A stretch of 64,000 nucleotides of DNA from CAWEWH01 sp963812775 (GTDB lineage Bacteria > Pseudomonadota > Alphaproteobacteria > Rhizobiales > Beijerinckiaceae), in assembly GCA_963812775.1 (NCBI GenBank), contig CAWEWH010000005.1, positions 806,001 through 870,000 on the forward strand, in the 5' to 3' direction. The notes under the pieces are model-generated. The model was not told the origin of the DNA, did no database searches, and was given only the letters and a program-made list of their open reading frames with translations. The position numbers and the translations under genes were made by a program. Each line of letters begins with the position of its first letter. Positions within the stretch are counted from its first letter, which is position 1. Below, in pieces: positions 35,476 to 45,043 of this stretch.

Positions 35476-35967
35476 CTACTTGATGACGATCTCGCCCACC
35501 ATGCCGTGATCGGCGTGGCTCTTGCCGTCACTGCCGACGATGCCGCATCTGAGATCGGTGATGCGCCCGGTGGCGATCGGCACCAGCCACCACTCCGCCG
35601 TCTGTCCCGGATAGACCTCGATCTCGCGAATGGCGCCCTTGAACTCAGCCAAGGTCGTCGACTTGCCGTCGCGGCTCTGCACCACCTGCACCTTGCGGGT
35701 GAAGATGCGCTGCGTGAAGTCGTGCGACGTGAAGTAGTGCGGATCGTTGCTCGGATTGTTGAGGACGAGCTTGTAGAGCTTGCCGGTCTCCAGCGTGATC
35801 TGCGCCGGGCTGAACACATGCTGGCCCGGCTTGCCGAGGTCGATCCTCACCTCGATGGGGTCCTGGCGCGACAGGTCTCCCTCCGCCCGCGCGGCTGAGG
35901 TCGCCAGCGCGGCTGCGGCCACAAGCCCGGCCGCTGCGGCTGCCGCCGCCCGTCTCGTCAAACGCAT
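35476..35967 (-). CDS. Exported cupredoxin-like protein
   Basis: A periplasmic protein of 163 aa with an Arg-rich, Ala-rich signal peptide (MRLTRRAAAAAAAGLVAAAA). The mature part is a plastocyanin/azurin-like beta sandwich: FSPAQITLETGKLYKLVLNN, then SNDPHYFTSHDF with candidate His ligands, and DLRCGIVGSDGKSHADHGMV with Cys, His and Met, the usual type 1 copper set though with a longer spacing than plastocyanin. It may carry electrons or copper. The start at 35967 is set by the signal peptide; the frame is open much further upstream without coding character. Confidence 0.82.
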   Translation of the reverse strand: MRLTRRAAAAAAAGLVAAAALATSAARAEGDLSRQDPIEVRIDLGKPGQHVFSPAQITLETGKLYKLVLNNPSNDPHYFTSHDFTQRIFTRKVQVVQSRDGKSTTLAEFKGAIREIEVYPGQTAEWWLVPIATGRITDLRCGIVGSDGKSHADHGMVGEIVIK

Positions 35968-36177
35968 CGCCGTCTCCCGCTGGTTCACATGCACTTGCAA
36001 CTCATTTGCAAATAGCACGGTTACGGCGCGCCGCCAATCCCGCCACCAATCCCGCCACCAATTCCCATGTCCGCCTGGCGGCCGTCGGCCGGCGACCGCG
36101 TCGCGCCGGCCGGCAGCCGCGGAACCGCCGCCGCTCCGGGCTGTTGACCGAAAAAGCCGGGTGCTGGGAGCAGCAGC

Positions 36178-36351
36178 ATGTTCAAGTGGGCGCTTGCCGT
36201 CTTCGTCGTCGCCATCCTGGCCGGGGCGCTCGGCTTCTCGGGTCTCGCGCCGACGGCCGGGCGGCCCGCCAAAGTCCTGTTCTTCCTGTGCCTTCCCGTC
36301 TTTGTGGCGTTCGTCGTTCTCGGTCTCTTGGCCGGCGAGGCGCTGTTCTGA
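36178..36351 (+). CDS. DUF1328 family small membrane protein
   Basis: A protein of 57 aa with two hydrophobic helices: MFKWALAVFVVAILAGALGF and LFFLCLPVFVAFVVLGLLAG. The start FKWALAFFVVALIAGVLGF-like pattern and the size are typical of the DUF1328 family, found across proteobacteria with unknown function and often stress-induced. It precedes the FAD oxidoreductase gene by 95 bases. Confidence 0.8.
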   Translation: MFKWALAVFVVAILAGALGFSGLAPTAGRPAKVLFFLCLPVFVAFVVLGLLAGEALF

Positions 36352-36445
36352 CCGGCCCCGTCGCTTCAAGCGGATATTAAGGTTCGCCGCCTACCGTCCC
36401 CGCCGGCTGCGGAGCGCCCGCAAGCCGCCACCAGCGGGACGCGTC

Positions 36446-37966
36446 TTGGCAAACAGCAACGATGTTTTCATCATTGGCGCCGGCCCGGCCGGGCTGACCG
36501 CTGCCTATCTCCTGGGCAAGGAGGGCGTCCCCGCCACGATCATCGAGATGGACCCCCGCTATGTCGGCGGCATCAGCCGCACCGTCGACTACAAGGGCTT
36601 CCTGTTCGACATCGGCGGCCATCGCTTCTTCTCGAAGTCCCGCGAGGTCGTGGATTTGTGGAAGGAGATCCTGCCGCAGGATTTCATCGAGCGGCCGCGC
36701 CTGTCGCGCATCTACTACAAGGGCAAGTTCTTCGCCTATCCGCTGAAAGCCTTCGAGGCGTTGAACAACCTGGGCTACATCGAGAGCGGCCTGTGCGTGC
36801 TCTCCTATCTCTATCGCCAGGCTTTTCCGCACGACAATCCCGAGACCTTCCACGAATGGGTCGCCAACCAGTTCGGCGAGCGCCTGTTCTCCATCTTCTT
36901 CAAGACCTACACCGAGAAGGTGTGGGGCATGTCGTGCGACGAGATCTCCGCCGACTGGGCTGCGCAGCGCATCAAGGGGCTCGACCTGATGAGCGCCATG
37001 GCCAACGCGCTGCGCCGCTCCATGGCGCCGCAGGCCGCCGGCAAGCGTGCGGGCGACGGCGGCCCGGTCATCAAGACGCTGATCGAATCCTTCGAATATC
37101 CGCGCAAGGGCCCCGGCATGATGTGGGACGCGGCTGCCCGCCACGTGCGCGAGCGCGGCGGCGTCATCCATATGGGCCACGCTCTCGACCGCCTCGCCTG
37201 GGACGAGGCGAGCGGCCGCTGGACCATCACGGCGCGCGCCGCCGACGGCAAGGTCAGCACCTTCTCGGCCCGCCACGTGCTCTCCTCGGCGCCCATCCGC
37301 GAGCTGGTCGGCGCCCTTGACGCGAGCCCCACCTGCAAGGCGGCGGCGGCGGGCCTGCGCTACCGCGACTTCCTCACCGTGGCGCTGATGATCGACAAGC
37401 CCGACCTCTTCCCGGACAACTGGATCTACGTCCACGAGCCGAGCGTGAAGGTGGGCCGCGTCCAGAACTTCCGCTCCTGGTCGCCCGAGATGATCCCGAC
37501 GCCGGACGCCACCTGTCTCGGCCTCGAATATTTCTGCTTCGAGGGCGATGGCTTGTGGGCGTCTCCCGACGCCGAGCTCATCGAGCTCGCCAAGCGGGAA
37601 CTGGCGCTCATCGGTCTTGCGCAACCTGTCGACGTGACCGACGGCTGCGTGGTGCGCCAGAAGAAGGCCTATCCCGTCTACGACGAGGGCTATCGCGAGC
37701 GCGTCGAGCTGATCCGCCGCGAGCTCGCTGCCCGCTATCCGACGCTGCATCTCGTAGGCCGCAACGGCATGCACAAATATAACAACCAGGATCACGCCAT
37801 GATGACCGCCATGCTGACGGTCAAGAACATCCTGGCGGGTGCGCCGCACTACGACATCTGGTCCGTCAACGAGGACGCCGAGTATCACGAAGCCGGCCAA
37901 TCCGGCACTGGGGCCGCGCTTGCGAGCGTGCGCGCCGTGCCGCGCCGCGTCGGCGAGGCGGCATGA
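36446..37966 (+). CDS. NAD(P)/FAD-dependent oxidoreductase, protoporphyrinogen oxidase/UDP-galactopyranose mutase-like
   Basis: A flavoprotein of 506 aa starting with TTG at 36446. The FAD-binding Rossmann motif is FIIGAGPAGLTAAYLLGKEG, followed by GGISRTVDYKGFLFDIGGHR. The C-terminal FAD motif LHLVGRNGMHKYNNQDHAM matches the amine oxidase/mutase superfamily. Members of this subgroup occur in surface-polysaccharide loci. The stop overlaps the ATG of a GtrA gene (ATGA), so the two are translationally coupled and probably act on the same lipid-linked sugar. The substrate is not known. Confidence 0.87.
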   Translation: MANSNDVFIIGAGPAGLTAAYLLGKEGVPATIIEMDPRYVGGISRTVDYKGFLFDIGGHRFFSKSREVVDLWKEILPQDFIERPRLSRIYYKGKFFAYPLKAFEALNNLGYIESGLCVLSYLYRQAFPHDNPETFHEWVANQFGERLFSIFFKTYTEKVWGMSCDEISADWAAQRIKGLDLMSAMANALRRSMAPQAAGKRAGDGGPVIKTLIESFEYPRKGPGMMWDAAARHVRERGGVIHMGHALDRLAWDEASGRWTITARAADGKVSTFSARHVLSSAPIRELVGALDASPTCKAAAAGLRYRDFLTVALMIDKPDLFPDNWIYVHEPSVKVGRVQNFRSWSPEMIPTPDATCLGLEYFCFEGDGLWASPDAELIELAKRELALIGLAQPVDVTDGCVVRQKKAYPVYDEGYRERVELIRRELAARYPTLHLVGRNGMHKYNNQDHAMMTAMLTVKNILAGAPHYDIWSVNEDAEYHEAGQSGTGAALASVRAVPRRVGEAA

Positions 37967-38400
37967 TCGTCGAGCGGCCGCAGCCGGAGGGCACCGCCGC
38001 GGCCTCCGTCGCCCGGCTTGCCGATCTTGCCGGGCCGTTCGGCCGTTACGTGCTGGTGAGCGCCGTGGCGCTTGGCGCCGATGCCGGCCTCTACCTCAAT
38101 CTCGCCGGCAAGGTGATGTCGGCCACGCTCGCCAGTGTCGTCGGCTATGCCCTTGGCCTCCTCGTGCACTATTGCCTGTCGTCCGCCTTCGTGTTCCCGG
38201 ATCGCACCGGCCGTCGCCGCCATGCCGCCACCTTCACGGCCTTCGCGGCCACCGGCGGCCTCGGCCTCGGGCTCACCGCGCTGATTGTCTATTTCCTCAC
38301 CGCGACGTTAGCCGCCTCGCCGCTCGTCGCCAAAGCAGTGGCGGTTCCTGCCGTTTTCCTCGCCATCTTCCTGCTGCGCCGGGCTTTTGTGTTTCGCTGA
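37963..38400 (+). CDS. GtrA family membrane protein (probable lipid-linked sugar flippase)
   Basis: A protein of 145 aa with four membrane helices, the typical GtrA layout: FGRYVLVSAVALGADAGLYL, TLASVVGYALGLLVHYCLS with SAFVF after it, FTAFAATGGLGLGLTALIVY, and VAVPAVFLAIFLLRRAFVF. GtrA proteins help move undecaprenyl-phosphate sugars across the inner membrane. It overlaps the FAD oxidoreductase by four bases. No glycosyltransferase gene is adjacent. Confidence 0.88.
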   Translation: MIVERPQPEGTAAASVARLADLAGPFGRYVLVSAVALGADAGLYLNLAGKVMSATLASVVGYALGLLVHYCLSSAFVFPDRTGRRRHAATFTAFAATGGLGLGLTALIVYFLTATLAASPLVAKAVAVPAVFLAIFLLRRAFVFR

Positions 38401-38500
38401 GCTTGGATCTGAGCTCGCCGTCAAGTCCGCCCAATGATACCGGGCGTTAACCGTTCATTACTATTCTGTTCTTCAGCACTCAGCCATCGCGAGAACCGAG

Positions 38501-39262
38501 ATGGGACATTTCAGGTCCGGAACTATATTTCTGTCCGCCGTCCTTCTCGCCCTTCCGCTTTGCGCGAAGGCGCAGACCGGCAACGTAAGGGTGCACGGCG
38601 CCACGACTGTGACCTTCGGACTGATGAAGCCGCATGCGGCGAAGATCGAGAAGATTTCCGGCGTCACAATCACTATTCTTCCGAGCAGCACATCGCGCGG
38701 GCTGGCCGATCTTGTCGCCGGCAAGGCTGACGTGGCGATGTTGGCCGAGCCGTTGGCGAGTGCTGCCGCCAATCTGAACAAGAAAGAGCCCGGCGCCATT
38801 GAAGTCGCGAACTACGAGGGCGCGCATGTCGGCGACGCCTACATCCAGTTCATCGTCAATCCGAGCAATCCGGTCCAGCAGCTTTCGAAGGCTGAGCTGG
38901 CCCGGCTGTTTTCGGGACAGGTCACGAACTGGTCCGAGATTGGCGGTCCCAACCAGCCCGTTCTCGTCATCGGCGAACCGACGAGCTCTCCCCATCACCT
39001 GATCCGCGACGCGCTCGGCATTACGTATTCGGCGGATCTTCGCGCTGTGCAAAACACCAATCAGACCGCCACCATCGTGTCCCAGGTGCCCGGGGCGATC
39101 AGTTATATTTCGACCGCTCACGATGTGCCGGAGAGAGGTCGCCTGAAGGTCGTTGAGAGCGAGGTGCGCCTGCCTCTCCAACTCTATCTCGCCATTCGTA
39201 AGGACGCTCCCGCACATGTGCGGCGCGTCTTCGAAACAGCCGCGGCGGTCGGCCGCGAATAG
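38501..39262 (+). CDS. PstS-like periplasmic binding protein
   Basis: A protein of 253 aa with a signal peptide (FLSAVLLALPLCAKA). The mature part is a PBP_like_2 fold (VHGATTVTFGLMKPHAAKIE; SSTSRGLADLVAGKADVAML; AYIQFIVNPSNPVQQLSKAE; LFSGQVTNWSEIGG). It resembles phosphate-binding proteins but lacks the exact phosphate loop, so the ligand could be another anion. No ABC permease follows; the stop overlaps the GTG start of a chemoreceptor, suggesting a sensing rather than transport role. Confidence 0.85.
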   Translation: MGHFRSGTIFLSAVLLALPLCAKAQTGNVRVHGATTVTFGLMKPHAAKIEKISGVTITILPSSTSRGLADLVAGKADVAMLAEPLASAAANLNKKEPGAIEVANYEGAHVGDAYIQFIVNPSNPVQQLSKAELARLFSGQVTNWSEIGGPNQPVLVIGEPTSSPHHLIRDALGITYSADLRAVQNTNQTATIVSQVPGAISYISTAHDVPERGRLKVVESEVRLPLQLYLAIRKDAPAHVRRVFETAAAVGRE

Positions 39263-40950
39263 TGCCACGACGGCCGCCGATGAGCTCGCTCGCCTCGAGA
39301 ACGTTCCTGGCCATCGCAGCAGCGGCATTCCCTGCGCTCGCCCTCGCAATCTTTCTCGCCTTTACGCTCGTGAGGTTGGTCGACTTGGCGTCCGCCAACG
39401 TCGAAAAGGCCGTCGTCGCGCTGCGTCATTTGGCCGACCTGCGCACATACATTGCAAGGGAGCATGGCTTGATCGCCCGCTTGCCCGGCGAGCTGGAGCA
39501 AACCCGAGTCAACGGCTACGTCGAGGTGATTGCGACGGTCCGCGGTGAGATCGATCGCAAGATTGGGATACTGGCAGGCGACGAGCGCCTGGTCTCGCCG
39601 CAATCGGTTCAGGACGTTCGCGCCGCCCGCCGCCGCGTCGAGGAGGTCGCCGAGAAGATCGTTGCAGCCGTCAGGAGCTTCTCCCAAACGACGGCGCTCG
39701 AGCTGGCGGATAGGGCGCTCGACGCGGATACGCGTCTTCTGGACGCAGCCATCGTCGTGCTGGGGTCGGGAATCGAAGCCATTGCGGACGACGCCCGCCG
39801 CCGGCTGGCGCTCGGCTCCGACATGGCATGGCGGGTGACCCCGCTGGCGCTCGCGGCCGTGCTTCTCGCACTGGTGATCGGGCTTTTCATGATGCGGGAG
39901 CGAGTCGTCAGGCCGCTCGCGGCCATTGCGGCTGGCATGCGCCAGCTCGCCAGCAACCAAAGCGATATCGAAACGGTGAGCTGGCCGCGGACGGGCGAGC
40001 TTGGCGAGATGACGTCAGCCGTCGAGCAGTTCGAGGAGCACATCGCGGCTCGCGAGCGACTTGAGCTTCAGCGCTCGTCTGACCTGACGGCCGCCGAGAA
40101 ACGCAATCGTCAGGTGGCAGGCCTCGTCACCCACTTTCGTGCCGACGCGGAGGCGATTATCGGCGGGCTTGGCCGTGCGTCGCACTCGCTTACCGCCAGC
40201 GCCGAGACGATGAGCAAGGCCGCGGCGGACGGCGAGCAGCGCGCCCAAATGGTGGCCGCTTCGACCCAGCAGGCCAACGCCGAAGCTATGTCGGTGGCCA
40301 TGACGTCCGAGGAGCTTGCCAACACAATTCGCTCCATCACGGAGCAGATTGCCGGCGCCAAGACCATCGCGGGCGAGGCGGGCAGCCGCGCCAAGATCGC
40401 GTGCACCGCCATCGAAGGCGTCGTCGAATGCGGTCGCTCTATTGGCGCGGTGGTCGACCTGATCGATGAGATCGCCAGCCAGACCAACCTGCTGGCGCTC
40501 AATGCCACCATCGAGGCCGCCCGCGCAGGCGAGACGGGGCGCGGCTTCGCCGTTGTCGCTGCCGAGGTCAAGAGCCTGGCGGCCCAGACCGCCAAGGCGA
40601 CGGAACAAGTGACGCGGCAGATCGCCGACCTGCAGCGGACCTCGCAGGAAGGTTCCGAGGCCGTCGTCGACGTTGCCGCGACCATCCTGCGAATGGACGC
40701 GATTTGCGCCGCTCTCGGTGACGTTATCCACCAACAGTCCGACGCGACGCGCGTCATCAGCGGCAACGCCCAAGGCGCGGCGGCCGGCACGACCCACGTT
40801 CTCGAGTTGATCACCGGCGTCACCGCCGCGTCGCAACGCACGCGCGGTGTATCCGACGAGGTCGGCCGCGCCGCCTCCGACTTGTCACAGCAAGCGGAGC
40901 GCCTCGCCGCCACCGTTCGCACATTTCTCGACGGCCTCGCAGCCGCCTAA
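39262..40950 (+). CDS. Methyl-accepting chemotaxis protein
   Basis: A receptor of 562 aa beginning with GTG at 39262 inside the stop of the binding-protein gene; an ATG at 39280 is an alternative. TM1 is about residues 13-36 and TM2 about 192-212 (TPLALAAVLLALVIGLFMM), enclosing a helical periplasmic domain of about 150 aa. A HAMP region follows, then the signalling domain with hairpin tip IDEIASQTNLLALNATIEAA and GRGFAVVAAEVKSLA. There is no C-terminal CheR-binding pentapeptide. The final bases overlap the convergent HAD gene's stop. Confidence 0.92.
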   Translation: MPRRPPMSSLASRTFLAIAAAAFPALALAIFLAFTLVRLVDLASANVEKAVVALRHLADLRTYIAREHGLIARLPGELEQTRVNGYVEVIATVRGEIDRKIGILAGDERLVSPQSVQDVRAARRRVEEVAEKIVAAVRSFSQTTALELADRALDADTRLLDAAIVVLGSGIEAIADDARRRLALGSDMAWRVTPLALAAVLLALVIGLFMMRERVVRPLAAIAAGMRQLASNQSDIETVSWPRTGELGEMTSAVEQFEEHIAARERLELQRSSDLTAAEKRNRQVAGLVTHFRADAEAIIGGLGRASHSLTASAETMSKAAADGEQRAQMVAASTQQANAEAMSVAMTSEELANTIRSITEQIAGAKTIAGEAGSRAKIACTAIEGVVECGRSIGAVVDLIDEIASQTNLLALNATIEAARAGETGRGFAVVAAEVKSLAAQTAKATEQVTRQIADLQRTSQEGSEAVVDVAATILRMDAICAALGDVIHQQSDATRVISGNAQGAAAGTTHVLELITGVTAASQRTRGVSDEVGRAASDLSQQAERLAATVRTFLDGLAAA

Positions 40951-41590
40951 ATTTCGGGGATGTTCATGCTGTAGCGCGCCAGCGCGGCGGCGAGGTCGAT
41001 TCCCGGCGGCGCGTGGATGGCCCGCATGCCCACCGCCTCCGCGCCGCGGCAATTGGCGAGCGAATCGTCGATGAACAGGCAGTCGGCCGCCGCAAGACCA
41101 TAGCGGTCGAGCAAGAGCCGATAGATCGCCGCCTCCGGCTTCATCAGCCCGTCGTGGGCCGACACGACGATGCCGTCGAACAGCGCCATGAAGGCGTAGC
41201 GGCCAAGGCACTCGGCGAATTTCTCGCGCGAGAAATTGGTGATCGAGTAGAGCGGCCAGCCCGCGGCCTTCAAGGCCCGCAAGAGAGCCACGTTGGCGGC
41301 GATCTCGCCCTTGACCATCTCGTGCCAGCGCGCGTCGAAGGCGCGAATTTCCGCCTCCCAATCCGGGTGCGCCGCGATGCGCTCGGCGACGGCTTCCGCC
41401 CACGGCCGGCCGCGGTCCTGTTCGCGGTTCCAGTCGTTGTGGCAGACATTGGCGAGGAACCATTCCATCCGCCCGGCATCGGCGAACACGCGGCGGTAGA
41501 GATGCCGCGGGTCCCAGTCGATGAGCACGTTGCCGATATCGAAGACAATGGCGCCCGGGGGGCGCTCAGCCACTTGCCGCAAAACCAAGT

Positions 41591-41594
<4 letters not shown>
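40947..41594 (-). CDS. HAD family hydrolase (YihX-like, IA type)
   Basis: A cytosolic hydrolase of 215 aa. Motif I is VFDIGNVLIDWD (nucleophile Asp), motif II YSITNFS, motif III Lys in GLMKPEAAIYRLL, and motif IV CLFIDDSLANCRGA. The DIGNVLID form matches YihX-type alpha-D-glucose-1-phosphate phosphatases and related enzymes. The second Asp of the usual DxD is replaced by Gly, as in this subgroup. Its ATG overlaps the maeB stop by four bases, so it is translated with malic enzyme. Confidence 0.9.
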
Positions 41595-43879
<2,285 letters not shown>

Positions 43880-43979
43880 TGCTGTCTTTCGTTCAGTCTT
43901 TTGATCCGCCCTCGTCAGTCGGCGCCGGGGCCGCGATCATAGCGCATGATCCCGCCCTCTCAGCAACGCCCGCCGGCGA

Positions 43980-44834
43980 TCATTGCTTGGAACGCGCCAC
44001 CTCGGTCGTGTCCGGCGCCGCCAATGCGACCGGCAGCCACAAGCCCCCCTGCCGCGCCGATCGCGTCACCGTGATCTCGAGCTGGCAGCCGTGCCGCGTC
44101 AGCTTGAGCTGCCGGCCGGTGCCGTTCACGTCGACCCGCTCGATGAGGAAGCGGTTGATCTCGCCTGGCAGGTTGGCCAGGAACGAGAAAGTCACGCCCT
44201 GCCGGTCTGTCACATAGGTTCCCACGAGATCGATGCAGCCGGCCGGCACGCCCTCGAACGCCACGTCGTCGCTGACGATGCTGCCGCCGTCGAGCAGCGC
44301 GTTGGCGGCGAGTCGTGCGTCCAGCGCCGCCTGCACGGCGCCGCCATCCGCCGCCGGAAGGCGCTGGGCGTCGCTGATGCGCTCGCGCAGGCGTTCCATC
44401 AATTGCGCCTGCAGCGCGCTCCGTTCCTCGTCCGGCAGGCTCGGTCGGCTGATCTTCGGCAACAACAGCGCCGTCCAGACGCCCTGGCGCGGCGTCTTGA
44501 GCCGCACGATCATCTCCAGCCGGCAGGCATCGTTGCCGAGCCGATAGACGTAGGCGTCGTCCTCGAGGGGCTCGAAGCGCGCCTCGCGCAGCGGGGCGTT
44601 GTTGGCCGCCACGGCGCGGTGCAGCGCCAAGGCGCCGGCCGACATGGCGAGCGTGCCGCTGTCCTCGGGGCAGCCGGCGGTGCTTTCAACGAAGTTGACG
44701 CGGGAGGCGACGAGCGCCGGCTTTTTCAGGCCGGCCAGCAGGAAGAGGTCGGCGCGGGTGGTCGATTCCGCGGCCGCGACCGTGGTGGTGGCGGCCAGGA
44801 TGGCGAGGCTTTGGAAAAGTCGACGAAGCAGCAT
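43980..44834 (-). CDS. Exported hypothetical protein
   Basis: A protein of 284 aa with a signal peptide (LFQSLAILAATTTVAAA). The mature part contains pairs of Cys (STAGCPEDSG, GNDACRLEM, PAGCIDLVG, RHGCQLEI) that suggest two disulfide-stabilised halves, each with a similar C-x-LEI/LEM strand. No catalytic motif is evident and I do not recognise the family. The start at 44834 is set by the signal peptide; the frame extends upstream over the start of mutS on the other strand, which is not credible as coding. Confidence 0.75.
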   Translation of the reverse strand: MLLRRLFQSLAILAATTTVAAAESTTRADLFLLAGLKKPALVASRVNFVESTAGCPEDSGTLAMSAGALALHRAVAANNAPLREARFEPLEDDAYVYRLGNDACRLEMIVRLKTPRQGVWTALLLPKISRPSLPDEERSALQAQLMERLRERISDAQRLPAADGGAVQAALDARLAANALLDGGSIVSDDVAFEGVPAGCIDLVGTYVTDRQGVTFSFLANLPGEINRFLIERVDVNGTGRQLKLTRHGCQLEITVTRSARQGGLWLPVALAAPDTTEVARSKQ

Positions 44835-44966
44835 GGCAAATTCCTTACGCGCCGCGCGGGCCGCAATCTGCCACGAATCGCCGCCCCCCGGCACTGGCAA
44901 ATGGACGAGACGGGCTGTGGCGACGGCTTCGGGTCGGCACCTTGTCCTGGGGAGAAGGAATTGCCC

Positions 44967-45013
44967 AAATATCATGCGCAAAACCAGGCTCTTAGGGCGT
45001 GGATGCGATTGAA
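44967..45013. repeat. Partial two-part intergenic repeat
   Basis: ATCATGCGCAAAACCAGGCT followed by a worn GGGCGTGGATGCGATTGA: the end of the GATCATGC palindrome and the left arm of the GCGATGCGATT hairpin. It lies just upstream of mutS. Confidence 0.55.
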
Positions 45014-45043
45014 AGCCGGGGGGCGGCGCTCTAGCGTCCGGCC

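Noticed and set aside
36031..36066. Short tandem repeat of CCAATCCCGCCA, about three units
   Set aside because: Too short and confined to one place; probably ordinary slippage.
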